Assembly (NCBI GenBank): GCA_947496355.1
Contig: CANMCO010000013.1
Coordinates: 55,700-119,699, forward strand
DNA length: 64,000 nt
Origin: an uncultured Aquimarina sp.
GTDB lineage: Bacteria > Bacteroidota > Bacteroidia > Flavobacteriales > Flavobacteriaceae
Direction of reading: 5' to 3'
A model generated the notes under the pieces. The model was not told the DNA's origin. It searched no databases and worked only from the letters and a program-made list of their open reading frames with translations. The stretch's first letter is position 1, and each line of letters begins with the position of its first letter. Of the stretch, positions 44,512 through 54,366 are shown one piece after another. The position numbers were made by a program, and so were the translations under genes.

Positions 44512-46161
44512 ATGAAAACTCACACAACTATTTTGAGAATGCTTATGCTATCATTCCTAATTTTAGGATGCAGTAAAGATGACGGGGATAGCTTACCTCC
44601 TACTGACACAGGAGTAGAACAATTACCAGGCATCGATCTTAATGAATTTGAAACCGATGAAGGAGAAATAGGGGTAAGTATTAGTGCCCGACATATTGCC
44701 CGAAAAGGGTATAAACCTACAATTGCAGACATTACTGTAACTGCAACTTCGGGTGACTATAGTCAACAAATTCCTTTTGACGAATTCAACAACATTGCCA
44801 ACTTATCTTTTAAAAATGAAGACCTGACTGATGAGGCAAAGACAGAATTAAAGAATGGCGTAGCATTAACAGTAAAAATTCTAGATGAAAATAATAGCGA
44901 ATTGGCAGTAAAAGAAATTTCTAAACTTTCTTTTACCTCAAACCCCATAGAGCAAGAAATAGATTCAGATGCTCTTGAAGATCTATATTCCAAAGTAAGT
45001 ATCAGAGAAGGCGTACCACATTATATGCAACTAATAACCAACGCCAGCGACGAGATATTTGGAGCACCAAATTCAGCCTTATATCCAAACACCGTTTTAT
45101 TAAACACTCCTATATTAATTAGTCAATTAGCAGATCTTGACTATAATTCAGAAAACACTGAAAAATATACAACCTACAAATTTGCCGAAGTTCCTGGAGA
45201 AGAAGATGTATTTACAATATCTGTGCATAATGGCGAGGACATACACTATTTATATATAGTACCTGCTAATTCAGAGCTTCGAATTCAGAGTAAAGCAAAT
45301 TTGATTAGAAATGGAGGCAACAATACTGGTACTCCTCCCAATTACAAATTTAAAATAGATAAAATTGAACTAGGCCTTTACACCATAACTCCGACATTTA
45401 CGGGTAATGCTTTAGCACTTGTAAATGATCGTCTTAACGGTGGTAATAGCACCGCCGACCCTGCTTATTTTAGAATTCTATCATTCGATATTGACTGGGA
45501 TATACAACCAGTAGAGTCTAAGTTTATGCACCCTATACTTCCTCCATCCGGAACATCAGAAGCTTATAATAGCACACTTAGAAACTGTAGCAGTGGATCT
45601 TTGGCGCAAACAGTAGGCAGATCTGAATCTCTGGAAACCAAGGAAATATTAGGCTGGGAAGAATCTATGTCTGTAAGTACAACACAAGATTACTCTGTTT
45701 CTGTAACTATAGAGGCTGAAGTTTCTACAAAATTCTTTGGTGCAGGAGGATCTGTAAGAAGTTCTGTAACCGGAAGCTATGGATTCAGCAAAACAAGAAC
45801 ACAAACCAGTACTAGATCTGGTGGTTTTGAAGAGACAAGAACTACAGAAATCTCTACAGAACGTACTCAAGAAGTACCCCCTCAAACGGCCATAACCGTA
45901 GCAGATGTGTACCAAACCTATGAAAATGTTAGGATCCCATATGTACAACGCTTTAGAATAAGAGGAACGTTTCAAGAAAATAATGAATCCTTAAGTGGAG
46001 AAGAAATAACTACTCAATTCGCATTTAATAGTTTTACCGGTGTAATCACCGATGTACAAGATGACTTTATCGAAGTAACAGTAAGAGGTGTAAACGTTAT
46101 AAATAGACTAATAGAAACTGAAACAATCTCTAAGGATGTTGAAGGAGCTTGTAATAATTAG
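44512..46161 (+). CDS. Lipoprotein with aerolysin/ETX-MTX2-like C-terminal domain
   Basis: The protein has 549 residues from ATG 44512; an earlier in-frame start at 44434 would put 26 residues before the lipoprotein signal, which ends LILGCSKDD (Cys20). Residues about 20-370 are mostly beta and unassigned. From about 381 (GWEESMSVSTTQDYSVSVTI) to 490, alternating Ser/Thr strands are followed by TQEVPPQTAITV (about 453-464) and VRIPYVQRFRIRG. This order (Ser/Thr-rich insertion hairpin, PP-x-T turn, P-Y strand, G) is that of aerolysin/ETX-MTX2 pore-forming proteins. The anchor in a membrane and the absence of a classical toxin leader are unusual. Pore formation is inferred. Confidence 0.6.
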   Translation: MKTHTTILRMLMLSFLILGCSKDDGDSLPPTDTGVEQLPGIDLNEFETDEGEIGVSISARHIARKGYKPTIADITVTATSGDYSQQIPFDEFNNIANLSFKNEDLTDEAKTELKNGVALTVKILDENNSELAVKEISKLSFTSNPIEQEIDSDALEDLYSKVSIREGVPHYMQLITNASDEIFGAPNSALYPNTVLLNTPILISQLADLDYNSENTEKYTTYKFAEVPGEEDVFTISVHNGEDIHYLYIVPANSELRIQSKANLIRNGGNNTGTPPNYKFKIDKIELGLYTITPTFTGNALALVNDRLNGGNSTADPAYFRILSFDIDWDIQPVESKFMHPILPPSGTSEAYNSTLRNCSSGSLAQTVGRSESLETKEILGWEESMSVSTTQDYSVSVTIEAEVSTKFFGAGGSVRSSVTGSYGFSKTRTQTSTRSGGFEETRTTEISTERTQEVPPQTAITVADVYQTYENVRIPYVQRFRIRGTFQENNESLSGEEITTQFAFNSFTGVITDVQDDFIEVTVRGVNVINRLIETETISKDVEGACNN

Positions 46162-46181
46162 GTTTTTTTAATTGGTTGTAA

Positions 46182-46214
46182 AAACATCCTGATTAGTTCA
46201 GGGTGTTTTTTTTT
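46182..46214 (+). terminator. Rho-independent terminator of the aerolysin-like gene
   Basis: An 11-bp stem (46182-46192 with 46198-46208, one G-T pair) has the 5-base loop TTAGT and is followed by a run of T residues. It lies 20 bases after the stop. Confidence 0.9.
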
Positions 46215-46270
46215 GATACTCCCTTTTAAATTAACTAACTTTATAAGAACCAACCACAATATAGTTACCA

Positions 46271-46816
46271 ATGACGGAAATCATCTTCTCTACTATCCTA
46301 AATGATCTTAAAAAGGCTACTGAAACCCCAGGACACCCTTTTAGATATTTTACCCTGGCAACCTCAAGTATCAATGGGACACCAAGGTTGAGAACGCTTG
46401 TACTTAGGGAACTAGACGAGCAATTAAATCTTACTATATACACTGATAAAAGATCAAAAAAAATCACACATATTAATGAACATAATACAGTGAGTCTTCT
46501 TTTTCTAGATACAGAAAGATTGATACAATTATCAATAAGAGCTAAAGCTGAAATTGTCACTAATGATAGTACTCTAAAAAATATTTGGAAACAGGTTCCT
46601 CAAAAGTCGAGAAAAGAATATACCACAAAACTAGCTCCTGGAGAAGAAATTAAAAACCCAGAAAAGGTAGATTTTCTTGAGGAGAAACATTTCTTTACTG
46701 CTATTAAGTTAATTCCCAATAAAATAGAATATCTACACCTAAACAGACCTAACCATACTCGTGTTTTATACAAAAAGGAAAGTGGTGAATGGAATGGTAC
46801 CTATTTAGTACCTTAA
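46271..46816 (+). CDS. Pyridoxamine 5'-phosphate oxidase-like flavoprotein
   Basis: The 181-residue protein has the FMN-binding split-barrel layout of the Alr4036/PNPOx family: FRYFTLATSSINGTPRLRTL, LTIYTDKRSKKITHI, VSLLFLDTERLIQLSIRAKA. The C-terminus, EYLHLNRPNHTRVLYKKE, differs from the typical PdxH end (R-x-R-F-E-W), so it is not the classical PNP oxidase. The reaction is unknown. Its stop overlaps that of bshC by 4 bases in convergent orientation. Confidence 0.8.
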   Translation: MTEIIFSTILNDLKKATETPGHPFRYFTLATSSINGTPRLRTLVLRELDEQLNLTIYTDKRSKKITHINEHNTVSLLFLDTERLIQLSIRAKAEIVTNDSTLKNIWKQVPQKSRKEYTTKLAPGEEIKNPEKVDFLEEKHFFTAIKLIPNKIEYLHLNRPNHTRVLYKKESGEWNGTYLVP

Positions 46817-48408
46817 AATTTTAATATTACAAATTCACTTTTTAATGGATCTAATTCCTTCATCAAAATTGAGATTAAATCCTCTCCGTACTCCAAATAC
46901 ATTTCAGAGAAATTTACATTACGCTCCTGTAGGCTCTGATTGGGAAATAATTCATTCTGGATAGTTGTTAATCGTTTTACATGATCACTAAGCTTTCGTT
47001 TTTGCGCTTTTAACAATCGTTTTTCTAAAGCATCTAATCCCTTGAGTTGTTTTACTTCTTGAGCTTTTACAGCATTTAAAAAGGTTACATCTGTTTGTTC
47101 TGCTAATGCATACATTCCTTCAAACTGTTCTTCAAGATACTTACGTTGTGGATCAAAGTTGATATCTATATTTGAGATTCGTCTAACTTTACGATTGATC
47201 AATTCATGTTGTTTTAGAAACAAATCTGTATTCGATACATTTAATTTTTTTATTTTTTCTGCCTGCTTTTCTGTCTGAATCAATACAGAATTACGTAGTA
47301 AAAGCATCGGAAAAGGAATCTGCACCGTATCAAAATAATCTCTTAGTTCTAACCAATATGCCAATTCTCCTCCCCCGCCAATATAACAAAGGTTGGGTAA
47401 AATTACTTCCTGATATAAGGGTCGCATCATTACATTAGGACTAAATCGTTCCGGGAACTCATGAAGTTCTTTTAATATCTCACTCTTACTCCAAGAGATA
47501 TCTGTTTCATTTACAAAATATTTTCCTTCTTTTTCGATAATTCGTTCTCGCAACCCTTCTGCCAAATAGAACAAATTAATCTCTCGTGGATTTACCTGAA
47601 CTTTATACCCTAATCTTCCTAGTTCTTCTGCTTTTGGCAATACAGCGTTATATGTAGTTTGCTCAACAAATTCCCTTTCCATAAACGGAATAAAAAGACG
47701 TTTCAATTTGTGATCATCACCATCAACAATTACTAATCCATACTCTCCAAAAAGTTCATTTGCAAGATATCGAGTAGCCTCGGCGAGATTATTATGTTTT
47801 ACATAAGCTTCTTCAAAAAGAGATTTCAATCGTTCTGCATTTCGTCCAGAACCTATTTCAGAAGAAAAGATCTCAAAAACCTTATCTAATCCCTCGGTAT
47901 CAAAAACACCAACTGCTCCCCCATCATTACGGTTCCATTGCACTTTCTTTCCGAATAGATTAAAATAATTAATCTCATCAAAATCATGATCTTCTGTTGC
48001 CATCCAATATACAGGCACAAAATTATAATCCGGATATTTTTCCTTTAAATCTTTGGTAAGATTTATAGTAGAAATGATCTTGTACAAAAAATAAAGAGGC
48101 CCTGTAAAAAGGTTTAATTGATGCCCCGTGGTGATAGTAAATGTAGATGACTGTTCTAACAACGCTATATTATCCTTAGTACTATCAGAACAATCAATTG
48201 CACCATACTGGCTGTTTAATACATTTGCAAGTATTTTCCTGTTCTCATCAGAAAAAGATTGTTGCTTCTCATCAATCTGAGCTTTAAAATTTTCTACTTT
48301 CGGAAAACGATTATAAAAAGGCTTTAATTCTGCTTTTTCATCTAGATAATCGCATATAAGCGATGAAAAGTAATTCGTATCTCTAAACGGAATACAGTCA
48401 CTAGGCAT
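46813..48408 (-). CDS. bshC: Putative cysteine ligase BshC (bacillithiol synthesis)
   Basis: The protein has 531 residues from ATG 48408 (MPSDCIPFRDTNYFSSLI). BshC adds cysteine to glucosaminyl-malate in bacillithiol synthesis. Hallmarks are TITTGHQLNLFTGPLYFLYKIIS, PVYWMATEDHDFDEINYFNLFGKKV, GEYGLVIVDGDD and SPNVMMRPLYQEVILPNLCYIGGGGELAYW. The C-terminal coiled coil (about 430-510) is also typical. bshA and bshB are not in this window. The presence of the gene predicts bacillithiol as the main low-molecular-weight thiol. Confidence 0.95.
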   Translation of the reverse strand: MPSDCIPFRDTNYFSSLICDYLDEKAELKPFYNRFPKVENFKAQIDEKQQSFSDENRKILANVLNSQYGAIDCSDSTKDNIALLEQSSTFTITTGHQLNLFTGPLYFLYKIISTINLTKDLKEKYPDYNFVPVYWMATEDHDFDEINYFNLFGKKVQWNRNDGGAVGVFDTEGLDKVFEIFSSEIGSGRNAERLKSLFEEAYVKHNNLAEATRYLANELFGEYGLVIVDGDDHKLKRLFIPFMEREFVEQTTYNAVLPKAEELGRLGYKVQVNPREINLFYLAEGLRERIIEKEGKYFVNETDISWSKSEILKELHEFPERFSPNVMMRPLYQEVILPNLCYIGGGGELAYWLELRDYFDTVQIPFPMLLLRNSVLIQTEKQAEKIKKLNVSNTDLFLKQHELINRKVRRISNIDINFDPQRKYLEEQFEGMYALAEQTDVTFLNAVKAQEVKQLKGLDALEKRLLKAQKRKLSDHVKRLTTIQNELFPNQSLQERNVNFSEMYLEYGEDLISILMKELDPLKSEFVILKF

Positions 48409-48535
48409 ACATATGTTTTTTTGAGAGGTTAAATATACATTAGATTGTGATTGCAAATCCTAAATTTTAGTTAATACAGATTATATCCTAAATTTAACTC
48501 GGTATTTTACCATTTTAAAATGAATTCATCAATCA

Positions 48536-51019
48536 ATGAAAAAATTATTCTCTGCACTATTTGTCGTAACGACATGCCTATCATTTTCACAAAATAAATT
48601 ACAATCTCCGGCAGAATTTTTAGGATATGAAATTGGAGATCAATTTACTCGTCATGCAGATGTGGTAAACTATTTTGAACACGTAGCTGATAATTCCAAA
48701 ATGGTAACCTACACTACCTACGGAAAAACAAATGAACGTAGACCACTTACGTATGCTGTAATTTCTTCTGAAGAAAATCTTACAAATATTGAAAATATAA
48801 GATTAGGTCATTTAAAAAACGCCGGTATTGCTGAAGGGTCATCCAATCCACAGACTGCAATCGTATGGCTAAGTTATAATGTGCATGGTAATGAAGCTTC
48901 AAGTACTGAAGCTGCTATGCAAACAGTTTATGAATTAATCACTCAAAAAGCAGCCTGGTTACAAAATACAGTTGTCATCATGGATCCTTGTATAAATCCA
49001 GATGGTCGTGATCGATATGCAAACTGGTACAATCAAATAAAAGCGACACCTTATAATACAGATCAAATGGCTACTGAGCATAATGAACCATGGCCAGGAG
49101 GAAGACCAAATCATTACCTTTTTGATCTTAATCGAGATTGGGCATGGGCAACACAGGTAGAATCCTCTCAACGATTAAAAATTTATAATCAATGGATGCC
49201 GCATATTCATGTAGATTTTCATGAACAAGGTATAAACGAACCTTATTATTTTGCACCAGCAGCAGAACCTTTTCATGAAATTATAACGCCGTGGCAACGT
49301 GATTTTCAAACTCAAATTGGTAAAAACCACGCAAAGTATTTTGATGCTGAAGGTTGGTTATTCTTTACCAGAGAGCGTTTTGACTTATTATATCCAAGTT
49401 ATGGGGATACGTACCCAACCTTTATGGGAGCTATAGGTATGACTTATGAACAAGCTGGTCATGGGCGTGCAGGATTAGGCATCCAAACCGATGAAGGATA
49501 TATTTTGACTTTAAAAGATCGAGCATTACATCACACTACTACAGGATTATCTACAGTTGAGATTTCTTCCAAAAATGCAACAAAGCTAAATACTGAGTTT
49601 AAAAAATTCTTCAATAATTCGGATCTCAAATATAGAAGCTATGTATTAACAGGTCAATCTGACAAAATTGAAGCATTAACCAAATTATTAGATAAGCATG
49701 AGATCCAATATGGGTATACAAATGCATCAAAAGTTTCGGGATATAACTTCAGATTAAATAAGCAAGGTAGTATAAATGCCAACGGAGCATTAGTAGTAAG
49801 TACCAATCAACCTAAAGGTAAAATGGTGAAGGTACTTTTTGAACCCAACGCAAAATTAAGTAATCCTCTCACTTATGATATTACTGCCTGGAGCGTTCCA
49901 CATGCATATGGCCTGGAGACAATTGCATCTACTTCACTAATTCCGGCAAACGGAAATAAAAAACAAAATACTATCAACAATGTTGGAAATACGTCTGGTG
50001 CCGGGTATATTGCAAAATGGAACAGCCTCAATGACGCAGCTTTTATGACTGATTTACTTAAGCATAATATAAGAGTGCGTTTCAGTGAAAAAGACTTTGC
50101 AAATAATGGTGATAGTTTCAAGAAAGGAAGTCTCATTATAACTAAAAGCGATAATCGTAAAAATAAAAGTTATGATAAACTTGTTATTGATCTAGCCAAC
50201 AAGCATAATCGAAAACTCTATGCTGCACCAAGTAGTTTCGCTACCAGTGGTGTAGATTTTGGTTCTCCAGATGTTAAACTTATCAATAATCAACGCATAG
50301 CAGTTCTAAAAGGAAGTTATACCTCATCCCTAAGTTATGGAGAGATTTGGCATTTCTTTGAACAACAATTAAAATTCCCTATCACAAGCATTGATACTGA
50401 TTATTTTAAAAGGGTTGACCTTGATAAATATGATGTACTAATTATACCTAATGGTTATTATAATGGTCAGATAGATGATAATACCCTAGGTAAGCTAAAA
50501 AAATGGGTTCAAAGTGGCGGAAAACTAATTGCTATGGCTCAGGCCGTTGGCATTTTTGCAGATAAAGATGGTTTTGATCTTAAAAAAAATAAAATCGATG
50601 ATGAAAAGAAAAAAGATTCTATTGGCAACACCACACCCTATGATCAAAGAGAACGCGAAAGTGTAAAAGACTTTATTACTGGCAGTATTTTCAAAACCAA
50701 AGTAGATGCTTCGCACCCAATGGCTTTTGGGTATGATGATACTTATTTTAGCCTAAAATTGGGTGGTTACTCTTACAAATTACTCGAAAATGGGTATAAC
50801 ATAGCTTATATGAAGAGTCCACAAAGCGTTTCTGGGTTTTCGGGTGCAGATGCTTTAGAGGGCTTAAATAATTCTTTGGTATTTGGTGAAGCAAGAATGG
50901 GTAACGGAAGCGTAATTTATATGGTAGACAACCCACTATTTAGATCCTTTTGGGAAAACGGAAAGCTTTTCTTTGTAAACGCGATTTTTTTCACAAACAA
51001 CAATAAGTTTAGAATTTAA
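48536..51019 (+). CDS. Secreted M14-family zinc carboxypeptidase
   Basis: The 827-residue protein has a signal peptide (MKKLFSALFVVTTCLSFSQ). The zinc motif HGNE is at 117-120 (H-x2-E) in WLSYNVHGNEASSTEAAM. The substrate-side YLFDLNRDWAWATQ follows, and HVDFHEQG supplies the third zinc histidine near residue 225. A C-terminal region of about 400 residues (from about 430) has a glutamine-amidotransferase-like look (YDVLIIPNGYYNGQID). It should trim peptides in the periplasm or outside. It and the next peptidase gene start 12 bases apart and probably form an operon. Confidence 0.92.
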   Translation: MKKLFSALFVVTTCLSFSQNKLQSPAEFLGYEIGDQFTRHADVVNYFEHVADNSKMVTYTTYGKTNERRPLTYAVISSEENLTNIENIRLGHLKNAGIAEGSSNPQTAIVWLSYNVHGNEASSTEAAMQTVYELITQKAAWLQNTVVIMDPCINPDGRDRYANWYNQIKATPYNTDQMATEHNEPWPGGRPNHYLFDLNRDWAWATQVESSQRLKIYNQWMPHIHVDFHEQGINEPYYFAPAAEPFHEIITPWQRDFQTQIGKNHAKYFDAEGWLFFTRERFDLLYPSYGDTYPTFMGAIGMTYEQAGHGRAGLGIQTDEGYILTLKDRALHHTTTGLSTVEISSKNATKLNTEFKKFFNNSDLKYRSYVLTGQSDKIEALTKLLDKHEIQYGYTNASKVSGYNFRLNKQGSINANGALVVSTNQPKGKMVKVLFEPNAKLSNPLTYDITAWSVPHAYGLETIASTSLIPANGNKKQNTINNVGNTSGAGYIAKWNSLNDAAFMTDLLKHNIRVRFSEKDFANNGDSFKKGSLIITKSDNRKNKSYDKLVIDLANKHNRKLYAAPSSFATSGVDFGSPDVKLINNQRIAVLKGSYTSSLSYGEIWHFFEQQLKFPITSIDTDYFKRVDLDKYDVLIIPNGYYNGQIDDNTLGKLKKWVQSGGKLIAMAQAVGIFADKDGFDLKKNKIDDEKKKDSIGNTTPYDQRERESVKDFITGSIFKTKVDASHPMAFGYDDTYFSLKLGGYSYKLLENGYNIAYMKSPQSVSGFSGADALEGLNNSLVFGEARMGNGSVIYMVDNPLFRSFWENGKLFFVNAIFFTNNNKFRI

Positions 51020-51031
51020 AATTAAATAGTC

Positions 51032-53200
51032 ATGATTAACACTCACATCTCAACAACTTTAAAAACGATAGCTCTGTCTGCTATTGTCTTGTTTACAAGT
51101 TGTAATCAAAAAAAAGAAACTGCTGTGGAAGATACAGAAACTAAAGAGACTACAAATGTTTTATTGGCAGAATGGACTGGCCCATATGGCGGTACTCCTG
51201 CTTTTGACAAAATGAATCTGGATGACCTAAAACCTGCCCTTGAAAAAGGAATGGAACTTAATTTGGCAGATATAGATAAGATTGCCAATAATCCTGACGC
51301 TCCTACTTTTGAAAATACTATAGAAGAATTAGAAAGGTCTGGAGAAGAACTTAATAGAGTTTTCTCATATTACGGTATCTTAAGTGGTAATATGTCTTCT
51401 CCAGAGTTTAGAGAAATTCAAAAGGAAATGGCACCCAAACTTTCAGAGTTTAGTTCTAAGATATCACAAAACGAAAAACTTTTTAAAAGAGTCAAAACAG
51501 TGTATGAAAACTCATTAAAAACTCCCTTAAAGGCTGACCAACAGCGTGTGGTACAATTAACGTATGAAGGTTTTGCTATGAATGGAGCAGAGCTAGATGA
51601 AGAAAAAAAGAAACGTTACGCAGCAATTAATAAAGAACTTTCAGAATTGTATACAAATTTCTCTAACAACATACTTGCAGATGAGGAAGGATATGTTACT
51701 TACCTAACCAAAGATCAATTAAGTGGATTATCGGAGCCTTTGATTAAATCTTACGCAAAAGCAGCAACAGATCGTGGACAGGAAGGAAAATATGCAGTCA
51801 CCAACACCCGCTCTTCTATGGATCCCTTCCTTAAATACTCTAATGAGCGAGAATTACGTAAAAAAGTATGGGAAACCTACTATTCTCGTGGTGATAATGG
51901 AGACGACAAAGACAATAATGAAAACATTGCTAAAATTCTTAAGCTAAGAAAAGAAAGAGTAGGACTGTTAGGCTATGATAATTATGCTGATTGGAGATTG
52001 CAAAATAGAATGGCTAAGAATCCCGAAAATGCTATGAAACTTATGAATGCAGTTTGGCCAGCTGCTATTGCACGAGTAAAAGAAGAAGTAGCAGATATGC
52101 AAGCGGTGGCAGATGCCAACGGAGATAAAATCACAATAGAACCTTGGGACTATCGCTATTATGCAGAAAAAGTAAGAAAAAAGAAATATGATCTTGATTC
52201 TGACGAAGTAAAACAATATTTACAGTTAGATAAATTAAGAGAAGCCATGTTCTTTGTAGCTGGTGAGTTATTTAACTTCAAATTTACACCAATAGAAGAA
52301 GGCAAAGTTGCTGTATTTCATGAAGACGTAAAAGTTTGGGAAGTAAATGACAAAACCTCTGGAGTACATATAGGATTATGGTATTTAGATCCTTTTGCAA
52401 GAACAGGAAAACGTTCTGGTGCATGGGCAACTACCTATAGAAGTCATACTACCTTTGATGGTAAAAAAACAGTACTGGGATCTAACAACTCTAATTTTGT
52501 AAAACCTGCACCTGGAGAACCTGTTTTGGTATCCTGGGATGATGCAACTACTTTTTTCCATGAATTTGGTCATGCATTGCATTTCTTCTCTTCAGAAGTT
52601 AGATACCCAACATTAAACGGAGGTGTACGTGATTATACAGAGTTTCAATCACAATTGTTAGAACGTTGGTTATCTACTGATAAAGTAATCGACAATTACC
52701 TTGTACATTATAAAACAGGTGAGCCAATGCCAAAAGCATTGATCGATAAGGTTAAAAAAGCAGCAACCTTTAATCAAGGGTTTGGTACTACAGAATATTT
52801 GGCTTCTGCTTTAATGGATATGAAATTTCACCTAGCTGACCCAACTAATATTGATGTTGATAAGTTTGAGAAAGAAACTTTAGCAGAGCTAAAAATGCCT
52901 AAAGAGCTAGTAATGCGTCACCGTACTCCTCATTTTGGGCATGTATTTTCTGGTGAAGGATATGCAACTGCGTACTACGGATATATGTGGGCAGATGTTT
53001 TAACCTCTGATGCAGCAGAAGCTTTTGCAGAAGCTCCGGGTGGATTCTATGATAAAGAAGTAGCTGCTAAACTTGTTAAATATCTATTTGCACCTCGCAA
53101 TGCGATGGACCCTGCCGAAGCATATAGAAAATTTAGAGGGCGTGATGCCAAGATTGAAGCATTAATGAAAGACAGAGGGTTTCCAGTTCCGAAGTCGTAA
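51032..53200 (+). CDS. Lipoprotein peptidase M3, Dcp/oligopeptidase A type
   Basis: The 722-residue protein has a lipoprotein signal (IALSAIVLFTSCNQ, Cys24) and the M3 zinc motif FFHEFGHALHFF (HEFGH, 510-514). The third zinc ligand is probably in DYTEFQSQLLERW, with E-x2-S-Q spacing. SGEGYATAYYGYMWADV near the end is characteristic. Dcp-type enzymes release dipeptides or cleave oligopeptides. With the secreted M14 carboxypeptidase upstream (12-base gap), the pair looks like a peptide-degradation unit. A strong terminator follows. Confidence 0.93.
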   Translation: MINTHISTTLKTIALSAIVLFTSCNQKKETAVEDTETKETTNVLLAEWTGPYGGTPAFDKMNLDDLKPALEKGMELNLADIDKIANNPDAPTFENTIEELERSGEELNRVFSYYGILSGNMSSPEFREIQKEMAPKLSEFSSKISQNEKLFKRVKTVYENSLKTPLKADQQRVVQLTYEGFAMNGAELDEEKKKRYAAINKELSELYTNFSNNILADEEGYVTYLTKDQLSGLSEPLIKSYAKAATDRGQEGKYAVTNTRSSMDPFLKYSNERELRKKVWETYYSRGDNGDDKDNNENIAKILKLRKERVGLLGYDNYADWRLQNRMAKNPENAMKLMNAVWPAAIARVKEEVADMQAVADANGDKITIEPWDYRYYAEKVRKKKYDLDSDEVKQYLQLDKLREAMFFVAGELFNFKFTPIEEGKVAVFHEDVKVWEVNDKTSGVHIGLWYLDPFARTGKRSGAWATTYRSHTTFDGKKTVLGSNNSNFVKPAPGEPVLVSWDDATTFFHEFGHALHFFSSEVRYPTLNGGVRDYTEFQSQLLERWLSTDKVIDNYLVHYKTGEPMPKALIDKVKKAATFNQGFGTTEYLASALMDMKFHLADPTNIDVDKFEKETLAELKMPKELVMRHRTPHFGHVFSGEGYATAYYGYMWADVLTSDAAEAFAEAPGGFYDKEVAAKLVKYLFAPRNAMDPAEAYRKFRGRDAKIEALMKDRGFPVPKS

Positions 53201-53220
53201 ATAACAAATAATATCAAATT

Positions 53221-53266
53221 AAATACACATATATCCTAATGGTCAGGATATATGTGTATTTTTATT
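53221..53266 (+). terminator. Strong terminator after the peptidase pair
   Basis: A perfect 17-bp stem (arm 53221-53237, AAATACACATATATCCT, with 53245-53261) has a 7-base loop AATGGTC and is followed by a T-rich run. Confidence 0.9.
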
Positions 53267-53305
53267 TAATAGCTTAAACAAGGAGGATAAAATCTAATTA
53301 CAATT

Positions 53306-53827
53306 ATGAAAAACGTACTACTAATACTAAGTTTATGTCTTTCCTTTATAGGAAATGCTCAAATTGATACAATTTCAGTAAAATCAATTGAGGGTATTAC
53401 CAATAAAATGATAGAATTAATATCTGGAGAAAAAGACGAGTCAAGAAATTGGGATGAATACAGAAATTTGTTTTTGCCCAGAGCACAAAAAATTTCTATT
53501 AATCGCAAGGCTCCTCCCAAAAAGCAGATACGAGTTATGAATCTGGAAGAGTTCGTAAGAAATGTGGGACCATTGTACAAAAAAAATGGGTTTGACGAAA
53601 TAGCCATCGGTCTAACTATTAATGAATATAATGGGATCGCAAATGTTTTTCAAAGCTTTTACTGTAAAAACCTCATCGGAACTTATGAAAAAAGAGGTAT
53701 CAACAGTTATCAGTTAGTATATGCAGATAACAGATGGTGGATCGCTAGTACAACCTTCACCAATGAAACTGATGAAAACAAAATACCTAATAATTACCTC
53801 AACAAGGAGCATCAATCCAAAAATTAA
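53306..53827 (+). CDS. Secreted small protein, possible NTF2-like fold
   Basis: The 173-residue protein has a signal peptide (MKNVLLILSLCLSFIGNAQ). The layout, helices first (GITNKMIELISGEKDESRNWDEY), then strands ending in YQLVYADNRWWIASTTF, resembles SnoaL/NTF2-like proteins of Bacteroidota. No catalytic residues are assignable and the fold call is tentative. It is probably cotranscribed with trmL 27 bases downstream. Confidence 0.55.
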   Translation: MKNVLLILSLCLSFIGNAQIDTISVKSIEGITNKMIELISGEKDESRNWDEYRNLFLPRAQKISINRKAPPKKQIRVMNLEEFVRNVGPLYKKNGFDEIAIGLTINEYNGIANVFQSFYCKNLIGTYEKRGINSYQLVYADNRWWIASTTFTNETDENKIPNNYLNKEHQSKN

Positions 53828-53854
53828 ATAACCTTATTTAAGGCGTTATAAAGA

Positions 53855-54301
53855 ATGGCATATAATATTGTTCTTATAGAACCAGAAATCCCTAATAACA
53901 CAGGTAACATTGGTCGATTGAGCTTAGCATCCGGATCTAATTTACATTTGGTTAAACCTTTTGGTTTTGAGCTAAGTGATAAAAGGGTAAAACGTGCTGG
54001 GCTTGATTATTGGCAACATATCTCACTAAAGATTTATGATAGTATAGAAGAGTTTTTCTCTATAAATGAGGGTAAGAAAATGGCTTTTTTCTCTAGTCAT
54101 GGTAAAGAAACACATTGGTCTATTGATTATGAAGATGATATGTTTCTCATATTTGGGAAAGAGTCTACAGGGCTTCCACCATCTATTATAGAAGCTAATA
54201 AGGATAGAACTTACAAAATCCCTTTGTACAATGATCATATACGAAGTTTGAATTTGGCAAATGCAGTAAGTATTGTAATATATGAAGGATTACGGCCATA
54301 A
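53855..54301 (+). CDS. trmL: tRNA (cytidine(34)-2'-O)-methyltransferase TrmL
   Basis: The 148-residue SPOUT enzyme methylates the wobble nucleotide of tRNA-Leu. It has IVLIEPEIPNNTGNIGRL at the start, GFELSDKRVKRAGLDYW, the SAM-knot motif LIFGKESTGLPPSII and the C-terminal RSLNLANAVSIVIYEG. The length is close to the E. coli enzyme (157). It lies downstream of the small secreted protein. Confidence 0.93.
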   Translation: MAYNIVLIEPEIPNNTGNIGRLSLASGSNLHLVKPFGFELSDKRVKRAGLDYWQHISLKIYDSIEEFFSINEGKKMAFFSSHGKETHWSIDYEDDMFLIFGKESTGLPPSIIEANKDRTYKIPLYNDHIRSLNLANAVSIVIYEGLRP

Positions 54302-54366
54302 TACTTAAAAAAACTTCACTGACCATCCCAAAGATATTCATTAGTATATTCCTGGATAGCATTATT

